The translations under genes were made by a program, and so were the position numbers. A model generated the notes under the pieces. The model saw only the letters and a list, made by a program, of their open reading frames with translations. It did not search any database and had not been told where the DNA came from. A DNA stretch of 64,000 bases from Microbacterium sp. STN6 (GTDB lineage: Bacteria > Actinomycetota > Actinomycetes > Actinomycetales > Microbacteriaceae). Location: contig NZ_JAPMIT010000001.1 of assembly GCF_026410545.1 (NCBI RefSeq), positions 248,001 through 312,000 on the forward strand. Direction: 5' to 3'. This document shows, one piece after another, positions 42,238 to 49,757 of the stretch; within the stretch, counting starts at the first letter, position 1; each line of letters starts with the position of its first letter.

Positions 42238-44055
42238 ATGGCTGTAAACCAACACGAGCAATACGAACGACACGAGCAGCACCAGCACGACAAACCACGC
42301 GCGAGCGAGCGCGAACGGATTGTGCGGGCTGCGGCATCCGCTCACCTGAACGTGAGCGATCTCTCGCGCAGCTACGGCGACCGGCGGGTGCTCGCCGGCG
42401 TCTCGCTCGACGTGGCGCCGGGCAGCAGACTCGGGCTGATCGGGGAGAGCGGCGTCGGCAAGTCCACGTTGCTGCGGCTGCTGGCCGGGTTCGAGAAGGC
42501 CGACGCCGGCGGCATCGCGCGCCCCGAACGAACCGGCTTCCTACGGCAGGAAGTGCCGTTCGCGCCCACCGTAACCCTGCGCGAGCTTCTCGAAGACGCC
42601 CTCGGTGAGGTGCGCGGAATCGAGGCAGAGCTGACGGATGCCGCATCCGCTCTCGCCGTTCCGTTGACCGATGACGACGGTGATTCTGTAAAGTCGGCCA
42701 ATCGCTACGCCGCGGCACTGGAGGCGGCGGAGCGCGCGGATGTGTGGGGTGCCGACGCGAGGCGGGATGCGATTCTCGACGGTCTCGAGCTTGGCGAGGT
42801 CTCGCTCGATCGCTCGCTCGGGGAAGTTTCGGGCGGGCAACGCAGCAGGCTGGCGCTCGCTGCGTTGCTGCTGCGCCGTCCTGACGCGCTGCTGCTCGAC
42901 GAACCCACCAACCACCTCGACGACGAGGCGGCGGCGTTCCTCGAGAAGCAGCTCGTCGCCTGGGTGGGGCCGATCGTGTTCGCTAGCCATGACCGTGCGT
43001 TTCTCGACGCGGTGGCGACGGGGCTGCTCGATCTCGACCCGACTGCCGAGGGCGAACGCGCGACCGACGGCGCGCGCGGCCGCGGGATCCGCTTCGGTGG
43101 AAACTACACCGGCTACCTGGCGGCCAAGGCACAGGCGCGCAAGCGCTGGGAACGACAGTTCGACGCCGAGCAGGCCGAGCTGAAGGAACTCAAATACGCC
43201 GCAGACGTCACCTCGCGGTCTATCAACCACGCCCGCGCGATGACCGACCGCAACAAGATGTCGTACGGCAACATGGGCACCCGCGTGCAGAAGCAGGTTG
43301 GCCGGCGGGTGACGAACGCGCAGGGCCGGCTCGAGGAGTTGAAGCGAACCCAGGTGCGCAAGCCGCCGGCGCAGCTGACTTTCGCGGGCATCCCGCGCGG
43401 GTTCGGCACACCGGGCGGTCTCGGCACGCCGCCCGTGGGGGAGCGCTCTGCCCAGACCGACGCCGGCGGCGAGCTGCTTCTCCAGGCCACGGATGCGCGC
43501 GTCGCCGGCCGCCTCACCGTCGCACGGTTCACCGTGGGGCCGGCAACGCGCATCCTCATCACCGGGCACAACGGAGCGGGCAAGTCGACCCTGCTCGCGG
43601 CACTCGCGGGCACGCTCGCGCTCGATGGCGGCTCCATTCACCGGCGGCGAGGCCTGCGCGTGGGCCTGCTCGAGCAGGACGTGCGCTTCGCCGACCCGGA
43701 TGCCTCGTGCCGCGCCCTCTACGAGAAGACGCTCGGCGAGCATCGGGCCGCCTCGCTGCCGCTGACGGGTCTCGGCCTCATCGCGCCGCGAGACGTCGAC
43801 CGGCCGGTCGCGTCGCTCTCGATCGGGCAGCAGCGCAGGCTGGCACTCGCGCTGATCATCGCGAAGCCGCCGCACGTGTTCCTGCTCGATGAGCCGACGA
43901 ACCACCTGTCACTGGCGCTCGCTGGCGAGCTCGAGGAGGCGCTGGGGTCATACCCGGGCGCGGTCGTCTTGGCGAGCCACGACCGTTGGCTGCGCGCCCA
44001 CTGGACGGGCGAGCGCGCCGACATGCGGGCCGGCACCCTCTCGGTGGTCGAGTAG
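42238..44055 (+). CDS. ABC-F family ATPase (ribosome-protection type)
   Basis: 605 residues, two ABC ATPase domains and no membrane helices. First domain: Walker A LGLIGESGVGKSTLLRLLAG near 66-85, signature VSGGQRSRLALAALLLRR and DEPTNHLDD. Second: GHNGAGKSTLLAALAGTLA, LSIGQQRRLALALII and DEPTNHLS. The linker between them (about 290-385) is long, helical and Arg/Lys-rich, as in ABC-F proteins that enter the ribosomal E site and dislodge antibiotics. The N-terminal 35 residues are His/Gln/Arg-rich and atypical. Upstream leader has attenuator features, supporting an antibiotic-responsive role; macrolide-lincosamide-type substrates are an inference. A perfect hairpin overlaps the stop. Confidence 0.92.
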   Translation: MAVNQHEQYERHEQHQHDKPRASERERIVRAAASAHLNVSDLSRSYGDRRVLAGVSLDVAPGSRLGLIGESGVGKSTLLRLLAGFEKADAGGIARPERTGFLRQEVPFAPTVTLRELLEDALGEVRGIEAELTDAASALAVPLTDDDGDSVKSANRYAAALEAAERADVWGADARRDAILDGLELGEVSLDRSLGEVSGGQRSRLALAALLLRRPDALLLDEPTNHLDDEAAAFLEKQLVAWVGPIVFASHDRAFLDAVATGLLDLDPTAEGERATDGARGRGIRFGGNYTGYLAAKAQARKRWERQFDAEQAELKELKYAADVTSRSINHARAMTDRNKMSYGNMGTRVQKQVGRRVTNAQGRLEELKRTQVRKPPAQLTFAGIPRGFGTPGGLGTPPVGERSAQTDAGGELLLQATDARVAGRLTVARFTVGPATRILITGHNGAGKSTLLAALAGTLALDGGSIHRRRGLRVGLLEQDVRFADPDASCRALYEKTLGEHRAASLPLTGLGLIAPRDVDRPVASLSIGQQRRLALALIIAKPPHVFLLDEPTNHLSLALAGELEEALGSYPGAVVLASHDRWLRAHWTGERADMRAGTLSVVE

Positions 44056-44076
44056 CGCGCCGCCGGCTACTCGACC
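44046..44076 (+). terminator. Perfect hairpin overlapping the ABC-F stop codon
   Basis: GGTCGAGTAGC (44046-44056) and GCTACTCGACC (44066-44076) are exact inverted arms around a nine-base GC-rich loop. The TAG stop is inside the left arm. Likely terminator; the arms also resemble the ends of the palindromic repeat family. Confidence 0.75.
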
Positions 44077-44119
44077 ATCGCAGCGCAGCAACCGGTAGCG
44101 TTGAGACCGTGATGCAGCG

Positions 44120-45484
44120 ATGATCGGCGCGATTGCGGACGACTTCACGGGGGCCACCGACGTCGCCGTCGCGTTCCGCCGCGCCGGCATGCGCGTGTCG
44201 ATCGTGTTCGGCCCGCCCGTCGGCCTCGACTCCATCGATGAGGTCGCTCCCGACCCTGCTCTCGACCCTGCTCCCGACCCTGCTCCCGACGTCATCGTCG
44301 TCGCCCTGAAGTCCCGCACGATCGCCACCGCCGACGCGGTCGCCCAGTCGCTCGCCGCCGCCCGCTGGCTGCAGAGTCAGGGCTGCGACCGCTTCTACTT
44401 CAAGTACTGCTCCACGTTCGACTCGTCGCCCGCCGGCAACATCGGCCCCGTCGCAGACGCGCTCGCCGACCACCTCGGCGCCGGCATCGTCGTCGCCACC
44501 CCGGCCTCGCCGGTACACGGCCGCACGGTCTATCAGGGCACCCTGTTCGTGGGCGAGCAACTGCTGAGCGAATCGCCGATGCGCCGGCATCCGCTGACGC
44601 CCATGACCGACTCGAACCTCGTGCGCGTGCTCTCCGCCCAGACGCCGCGGCAGGTCGGCCTGGTGCCGCATGCCGTCATCGCCGCTGGCAGCGCCGCCAT
44701 CGCAGACTCCCTCGAGCGGATGCATCGCGCCGGCACTCGCTACGCGGTCGCCGACGCGATCGACGATGCGGATCTGGCTGAGCTCGGCCGTGCCGTCTCG
44801 TCGCACGTGCTCGTCACGGGCGCGGCCGGTCTCGCCGCCGGAGTCGCGGCGGCGCTGGCGGCTGAGCGCGACGCGGGTGCCGCAGCGGCGGCGCCCATCC
44901 GCTCGGCTGCCGACGGCCCCACGACCGCCGATCGCTACCGCACGCCGGCCGTTCTCGCGGGCAGCTGCTCGGCGCGAACGCTGGAGCAGGTCGCTCTCTT
45001 TCGCCGCAGCAACCCGTCGTTCCGGCTCGACGCCGTCGCGACTCCCGACGCGGCCGCGCTGGCAGACGCCGCGCTCGCGTGGTTCGATTCTCTCGAGCGC
45101 GGGCCGGCGCCCCTCATCTACTCGTCGGTCGAGCCGCAGGCATTGCGTGCCGCGCAGGAGGCGCTGGGCGCGGCGTTGCTGGCCGACGTGATCGAGACGG
45201 CCATGGCGCGGATCGCGACGGGGCTTGTCGAGCGGGGCGTGGAGAGGCTCGTTGTAGCCGGCGGTGAGACGTCCGGTTCGGTGACGAGCGCGCTTGGTGT
45301 GCGCGCGGGAGTCGTCGGAGACGAGGAGGCGCCCGGCGTGCCGTGGATCTTCGCCGAGCAGCCCAGGCGCCTGGCCCTGCTCCTGAAGTCCGGCAATTTC
45401 GGTGACCCCGAGCTGCTGCTTCGGGCGTCGGCTCGGCACGGCGGGCATGGCGGCCAGGGCAGTGGCGACGATCGGGAAGGATGA
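44120..45484 (+). CDS. otnK: Four-carbon acid sugar kinase (3-oxo-tetronate kinase-like)
   Basis: 454 residues. OtnK-type enzymes phosphorylate 3-oxo-tetronates from threonate or erythronate breakdown. N-terminal ATP-independent sugar-binding part: IGAIADDFTGATDVAVAF (residues 2-19), RFYFKYCSTFDSSPAGNIGPV and TPASPVHGRTVYQG; C-terminal nucleotide-binding part ends with VVAGGETSGSVTSALGV. A 12-bp repeat near 44250-44290 gives PALDPAPDPAPD in a surface loop and may vary in copy number. The aldolase gene follows, the next step of the pathway. The matching dehydrogenase and isomerase genes are not in this window. Confidence 0.9.
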   Translation: MIGAIADDFTGATDVAVAFRRAGMRVSIVFGPPVGLDSIDEVAPDPALDPAPDPAPDVIVVALKSRTIATADAVAQSLAAARWLQSQGCDRFYFKYCSTFDSSPAGNIGPVADALADHLGAGIVVATPASPVHGRTVYQGTLFVGEQLLSESPMRRHPLTPMTDSNLVRVLSAQTPRQVGLVPHAVIAAGSAAIADSLERMHRAGTRYAVADAIDDADLAELGRAVSSHVLVTGAAGLAAGVAAALAAERDAGAAAAAPIRSAADGPTTADRYRTPAVLAGSCSARTLEQVALFRRSNPSFRLDAVATPDAAALADAALAWFDSLERGPAPLIYSSVEPQALRAAQEALGAALLADVIETAMARIATGLVERGVERLVVAGGETSGSVTSALGVRAGVVGDEEAPGVPWIFAEQPRRLALLLKSGNFGDPELLLRASARHGGHGGQGSGDDREG

Positions 45485-45494
45485 CGGTACCGGC

Positions 45495-46133
45495 ATGAAC
45501 GGTGATCCAGCAGAGGAGGAGGCCGCTCGGGATGCGATCGTCGCGGCAGCGCGCTCGGCGTTCTCGCGCTCGCTGACACACGGCAGCACGGGCAACATCA
45601 GTGTGCGGGTGGGCGAGCGCATCATCGTCACCCCCACAGGAAGCAGCCTCGGCACGCTCGAGCGCGACGACCTGTCGGTGATCGATGCTAGCGGCGCACA
45701 CGTCGACGGCCCGAAGCCCTCGAAGGAGGCGTTCCTGCACGCGGCCCTGTTGCGGGCGCGCCCGAGTGACAATGCCGTCGTGCACACGCATTCGACGCAT
45801 GCGGCTGCCGTCTCCTGCCTCGACGGTCTCGACCCCGACAACGCGCTGCCGCCGCTGACCGCGTACTACGCCATGCGCATCGGCTCCCTGCCCCTGCTGC
45901 CGTACCACGCGCCGGGCGATTCCTCGCTGGGCGCGCTGGCCGAGCGTGTCGCGACCGACCACCATGCCATGCTCCTCGCCAATCATGGCCCCATCGTCTC
46001 GGCTCCGACGCTCGCCGCCGCCATGGATGCGATCGAGGAACTGGAGGAGACCGCGCGGCTCTTCTTCCTGCTCGCGGGCCACGCGACTCGCCCGCTCAGC
46101 CCGGAGCAGGTTTCGGCGCTGCGCTCCCGCTGA
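45495..46133 (+). CDS. otnC: Class II aldolase/adducin family, 3-oxo-tetronate 4-phosphate decarboxylase-like
   Basis: 212 residues. OtnC decarboxylates 3-oxo-tetronate 4-phosphate to dihydroxyacetone phosphate. HGSTGNISVRVGERIIVTPTG near 29-49 and the zinc ligands VVHTHSTHAAAVSC near 95-108 define the class II aldolase fold; ANHGPIVSA follows. Start ATG 45495 gives the usual family length; GGAAGGA lies 13 bases upstream, rather far, so an earlier in-frame ATG at 45450 cannot be excluded. It directly follows the kinase gene. The last codons and stop are duplicated by a 32-bp tandem repeat just downstream. Confidence 0.88.
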   Translation: MNGDPAEEEAARDAIVAAARSAFSRSLTHGSTGNISVRVGERIIVTPTGSSLGTLERDDLSVIDASGAHVDGPKPSKEAFLHAALLRARPSDNAVVHTHSTHAAAVSCLDGLDPDNALPPLTAYYAMRIGSLPLLPYHAPGDSSLGALAERVATDHHAMLLANHGPIVSAPTLAAAMDAIEELEETARLFFLLAGHATRPLSPEQVSALRSR

Positions 46134-46190
46134 CTTAGACCCCGCTTGCGCTGCGCTCCCGCTGACTTAGACCCCGCTTGCGCTGCGCTC
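46116..46190. repeat. 32-bp tandem duplication across the otnC stop
   Basis: GCGCTGCGCTCCCGCTGACT plus TAGACCCCGCTT occurs at 46116-46147 and again at 46148-46179, perfect, followed by 11 bases of a third copy (46180-46190) that run into the SOS box. The first copy includes the otnC stop codon. Confidence 0.95.
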
Positions 46191-46204
46191 GAACATATGT
46201 TCGA
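46189..46204. promoter_or_regulatory. LexA binding site (SOS box)
   Basis: TCGAACATATGTTCGA, a perfect 16-bp palindrome identical in form to the actinobacterial/mycobacterial LexA consensus TCGAAC-N4-GTTCGA. It lies ten bases before ATG 46214 of the radical SAM gene, so the gene should be repressed by LexA and induced by DNA damage. Confidence 0.93.
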
Positions 46205-46213
46205 ATGTACTGC

Positions 46214-48349
46214 ATGAGGTGGAGCGGCCAGGAACTCGGCGATGAGCAGCAGAACGCCCTGCCCGGCCTCGCCCGCCTCAACAACCTGGTGCGCAGCGTG
46301 TGCACTCCGGAGTTCGCCGGCATCACGTTCCACGAGGTGCTGGCCAGATCGGCACTGAACAAGGTCCCCGGCACCTCCACGGCCCTGCCGTTCGGTTGGA
46401 CCATCAACCCGTACCGGGGCTGCTCCCATGCGTGCTCCTACTGCCTGGATCCAGAAACACTGATCCTCATGGGTGACGGTCGCCAAAAGCCCCTTCGTGC
46501 TCTCCACGTGGGAGATGAAATCTACGGAACCGAGCGCCGAGGCAATTACCGCCGATACGTCAAGACGCTCGTGCTTGCCAAGTGGGGTACGCACAAGCGT
46601 GCGATTCGAACGACGCTCGCTGACGGCACTGAGTTGACGAGCAGCGCCGATCATCGCTTTCTCACCGAGCGCGGGTGGAAATTCGTGAAGGGAGCGATGG
46701 CGGGAGCAGGGCAACGCCCGTATCTGACAGTGAACAACAAGCTGATGGGATTCGGGCACGGTGGACCACCTCGTGACCGTGAAGCGGTATTCACGAGCGC
46801 GACGTATCGGCTCGGATACCTCACGGGCATGATCAGGGGAGATGGCATGCTCTTCACGAAGAAGTACCCGCAGAGAGCTGGCGGCGGAAGCCACATCACC
46901 GCTTTTCGCCTCGCGCTCGCCGACGCGGAGGCGCTTGACCGAACGAGGCGTTACCTCGAACTCGAGGGAGTTGCGACCGTCACACGCCCCTTTGCCGTGG
47001 CGGCTGGACGCCGGCCCATGCACGCGATTCACACGAGCAGGGGAGCTGATTTCCGGCGAATCACCTCACTCATCGAATGGCCCTCCGCACCAACCGAAGA
47101 GTGGCACGCGGGATATCTGGCAGGCATCTTCGACGCCGAGGGGAGCTGCTCGCAGGGAGTCCTCCGGATATCCAACAGGTCCCCGGACATCCTGGCCCAG
47201 ATATGTTCATCGCTGAACTATTTGGGCATCAGGCATGTGCTGGAGGCTCCTCGGGAGAACGGAGTCACCGCAATTCGAGTTCGTGGCGGTCTTGCGATAC
47301 GGTCTCGCTTCTTCGAACTCACACGGCCTTGGATCAGTCGCAAACTCTCCATAGAAGGCCGAGCGGTGAAGTCCGACGCCGCCCTTCAGATCATCTCCAT
47401 CGTCGACCTCGACACGAGCATGCACATGATCGACATCACCACGGGAACGGGTGACTTCATCGCGAATGGCACGATTAGCCACAACTGCTTCGCCAGAGCC
47501 ACTCACAAATACCTCGATCTCGACGCCGGCAAAGACTTCGACAACGAGATCATCGTCAAGGTGAACGTCGCTGAGGTTCTCGCGAAAGAGCTCGCGAAGC
47601 CCACCTGGCAGCGGCAGCCTGTCGCCCTTGGCACGAACACTGACCCGTACCAGCGCGCTGAGGGCCGGTACTCCCTCATGCCGGGCATCATCGATGCCCT
47701 CGCTGCGAGCGGCACGCCGTTCAGCATCCTGACCAAGGGCACTCTTCTGCGGCGTGACCTCGACAAAATAGCGGATGCCGCGGCGAACGTGCCCGTCGAC
47801 CTGGCCATGTCGATCGCCATCTACGACGACGAGCTGCAGCATGCCGTTGAGCCGGGCACGCCGTCGACCAGCGCGCGTCTCGCCACCGTCAGCGCCATCA
47901 GGGAACGAGGGCTCGACTGCACGGTGTTTCTCATGCCGATCCTGCCGTACCTCACCGATACGCGAGAGCATCTCGACGACGCGCTGGCACGAGCGAAGGC
48001 GGCGGGCGCGACATCGGTTCTCTACAGTGCGCTGCACCTGCGGCCGGGCGCACGCGAGTGGTACCTGCAGTGGCTGCAGCGCGCGCATCCGGAGCTGATG
48101 GGGAGGTATGCGCGCATGTACGGGAACGGGGCGTATGCGCCCAAGGAGTATCGGGAGTGGCTGGCGGCGCGCATCCGGCCGCTCATCGCGAAGCACGGCC
48201 TGCGGCGAGGCCGCGAGGATCCGCTGACGGGCGGAGTGCGCTCGACGGCGCTCGCGCGGCCCCGCTTCGCGGCTCCTTCTCGGCCTGAGGCGCCGACGGC
48301 AGCCGCGCGGGCGGCGTCGGACGCGCTCGGCGCTCCCACGCTCTTCTGA
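46214..48349 (+). CDS. Rv2578c-type radical SAM protein (SplB-like) interrupted in frame by an intein
   Basis: 711 residues before splicing. The extein halves (1-76 and 425-711) join to a 363-residue radical SAM protein of the Rv2578c/spore photoproduct lyase-like group: MRWSGQ start, YRGCSHACSY then CFARATHKYLDLDAGKDF, IVKVNVAEVL, ALGTNTDPYQRAEG. The [4Fe-4S] cysteines are C70, C74 and, after splicing, C425. Residues 77-424 are an intein inserted directly before that third cysteine, so the protein cannot form its cluster unsplit. ATG 46214 is chosen because an SOS box ends ten bases upstream and homologues begin this way. Probably a DNA-damage response enzyme; its substrate is not known. Confidence 0.93.
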   Translation: MRWSGQELGDEQQNALPGLARLNNLVRSVCTPEFAGITFHEVLARSALNKVPGTSTALPFGWTINPYRGCSHACSYCLDPETLILMGDGRQKPLRALHVGDEIYGTERRGNYRRYVKTLVLAKWGTHKRAIRTTLADGTELTSSADHRFLTERGWKFVKGAMAGAGQRPYLTVNNKLMGFGHGGPPRDREAVFTSATYRLGYLTGMIRGDGMLFTKKYPQRAGGGSHITAFRLALADAEALDRTRRYLELEGVATVTRPFAVAAGRRPMHAIHTSRGADFRRITSLIEWPSAPTEEWHAGYLAGIFDAEGSCSQGVLRISNRSPDILAQICSSLNYLGIRHVLEAPRENGVTAIRVRGGLAIRSRFFELTRPWISRKLSIEGRAVKSDAALQIISIVDLDTSMHMIDITTGTGDFIANGTISHNCFARATHKYLDLDAGKDFDNEIIVKVNVAEVLAKELAKPTWQRQPVALGTNTDPYQRAEGRYSLMPGIIDALAASGTPFSILTKGTLLRRDLDKIADAAANVPVDLAMSIAIYDDELQHAVEPGTPSTSARLATVSAIRERGLDCTVFLMPILPYLTDTREHLDDALARAKAAGATSVLYSALHLRPGAREWYLQWLQRAHPELMGRYARMYGNGAYAPKEYREWLAARIRPLIAKHGLRRGREDPLTGGVRSTALARPRFAAPSRPEAPTAAARAASDALGAPTLF
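46442..47485 (+). mobile_element. Full-length intein with LAGLIDADG homing endonuclease
   Basis: 348 residues (host residues 77-424). Splicing block A starts at Cys77 (CLDPETLILMGDG ... HVGDEI); block B is TSSADHRFL with His147; the endonuclease has both dodecapeptides, LGYLTGMIRGDG (200-211) and AGYLAGIFDAEG (299-310), each with an acidic catalytic residue; block F/G is MIDITTGTGDFIANGTISHN ending His-Asn424, and the +1 residue is Cys425. All splicing residues are present, so it should be active. Codons such as GAA, ACA and AAA are commoner than in the flanking exteins, and the DNA is visibly less GC-rich, supporting recent acquisition by homing. Confidence 0.95.
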
Positions 48350-48494
48350 TTCGTGCCGACCCGCACACCGGTGCCATCCGAATTGGGGTACGTCGTCGGG
48401 GTACAAGGCGGCGGGTGAAAGTGGAATAATCCTCAGCGGGGGCGCTCCGCTCGACGGAGCGTGCACCGCCGCACCGCCAGGGGGGAGAGCAGCG

Positions 48495-49757
48495 ATGTCG
48501 CTCGGTCTTCCATCGCACCTCGCCCGCAGCGCGAACAGATCCGCGGTCGCCGCCGCGGTGCAGGCCGCCGGAGTCGTCTGCCTCGCCGTCGCCCTCTCGA
48601 TCGTGCTCATCGAGACGGCAGCCGGAGCGGCCGCTGGGGGTGGCATCGCTCTGTGGCCTGCCATCGTCTCGCTCGTGCCGATGGGTGTGCTTCTGATCGC
48701 CGTGCGTCGCCGCCGTCGCATTCTGGGCATCGTCAGCTACCTCATCGTCGGAACGTTCGCGACGGCCGTGACCGTGTACACGCTTCTGGTCTGGGCGCCC
48801 GCGTTCAACGACACCGACCTGCTCGTCGTCGCCCTGCCCGTGATCGCCATGATCGCGGTGGGCGGCGCCGCGCACGACGCGCTCACCGGCGTGCTCTGGA
48901 GCACCCTCGGCTACGCCCTCGGGGAGTGCGCCGTCGCGGTCGCTGCGGCCGCCGCGGGCAACGCGTTCCAGCCCGAGCTGATTTCTCTCGTCGCCTACCT
49001 TCTGCTCGTGGCGGTCATGATCTTCGACGCCATGGTCGGCGTCTCCCGGCAGGGCCCGCAGGCGGCGATTCACCGTGCCATCCGCCAGGATCAGGTCGCC
49101 GCCGCCCGGCACGAACTCGCCGTCGAGTTCGCCGCAGACCTGCACGACACCGTGCTGAGCGAGCTGCTCACACTCGCCACGAGCGTGCCGGGCGAGCTGG
49201 CCCCTCGCCTTCGCCGCCGCATCGAACAGGATCTCGAGGAGCTGGGCCGTGACCCCTCGACCGGCCGCATCATGAGCGACGCAGCGGATGTGCCAGGCTC
49301 CGCCTGGCAGTCCAGCGAACTGCGTGCGGTAGTTGACATCTCGCGCGACGACGGCCTCGACATCACCGTCTCCGGCGAACGTGAGGAGGTCGCGCGCCTT
49401 CGCCCTGATGCGGAGCGTGCCGTCGCGCAGGCGGTGCGGCAGTGCCTCGTCAACGTGCTGCGGCACGCCGGGACCCTCGAGGCCGAGGTTGCGATCGTCG
49501 GTGACGACGGCACGGTTTCGGTCAGCGTGATCGACGCGGGCCGCGGGTTCGTGCAGGCCGAGACGCGTTCCGATCGGATGGGGCTGCGCACCTCGGTGCG
49601 CGAACGGGTGGAGCGCATCGGCGGCTCCGTCGACATCTGGTCAAGCCGCGATGTCGGAACAACGGTGATTCTCACGGTTCCTGTCGCCGGCTCCGTCGAG
49701 ACGGCCGAGACACGAGGGCCGAGCGAGCCCGAGCCCGAAGCCGAGACCGCCTCATGA
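48495..49757 (+). CDS. Sensor histidine kinase (NarL/DesK type)
   Basis: 420 residues. Residues 15-185 form about five to six membrane helices with no large extracellular domain. The dimerisation/phosphoacceptor region is EFAADLHDTVLSELLTLATS (His near 217, class LHDT). The ATPase domain (about 300-400) has RQCLVNVLRHAG, DAGRGF and GLRTSVRERVERIGG. The C-terminal tail is Glu/Pro-rich. A GC-rich hairpin and GGGGGGAGAG precede ATG 48495; AATAAT near 48425 may be the -10. Overlapping genes for a second membrane protein and a LuxR-type regulator follow, so the three form one signalling operon. Signal unknown. Confidence 0.92.
   Translation: MSLGLPSHLARSANRSAVAAAVQAAGVVCLAVALSIVLIETAAGAAAGGGIALWPAIVSLVPMGVLLIAVRRRRRILGIVSYLIVGTFATAVTVYTLLVWAPAFNDTDLLVVALPVIAMIAVGGAAHDALTGVLWSTLGYALGECAVAVAAAAAGNAFQPELISLVAYLLLVAVMIFDAMVGVSRQGPQAAIHRAIRQDQVAAARHELAVEFAADLHDTVLSELLTLATSVPGELAPRLRRRIEQDLEELGRDPSTGRIMSDAADVPGSAWQSSELRAVVDISRDDGLDITVSGEREEVARLRPDAERAVAQAVRQCLVNVLRHAGTLEAEVAIVGDDGTVSVSVIDAGRGFVQAETRSDRMGLRTSVRERVERIGGSVDIWSSRDVGTTVILTVPVAGSVETAETRGPSEPEPEAETAS

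Noticed and set aside
46178-46213. Earlier start for the radical SAM protein
   Set aside because: An in-frame ATG at 46178 would place the coding region across the LexA site and the duplicated repeat; homologues start at the position of ATG 46214.
46442-47485. Independent homing endonuclease gene or a frame-disrupting insertion
   Set aside because: The segment is open in frame with both exteins, has splice-junction residues at both ends and no start or stop of its own, so an intein is the better reading.
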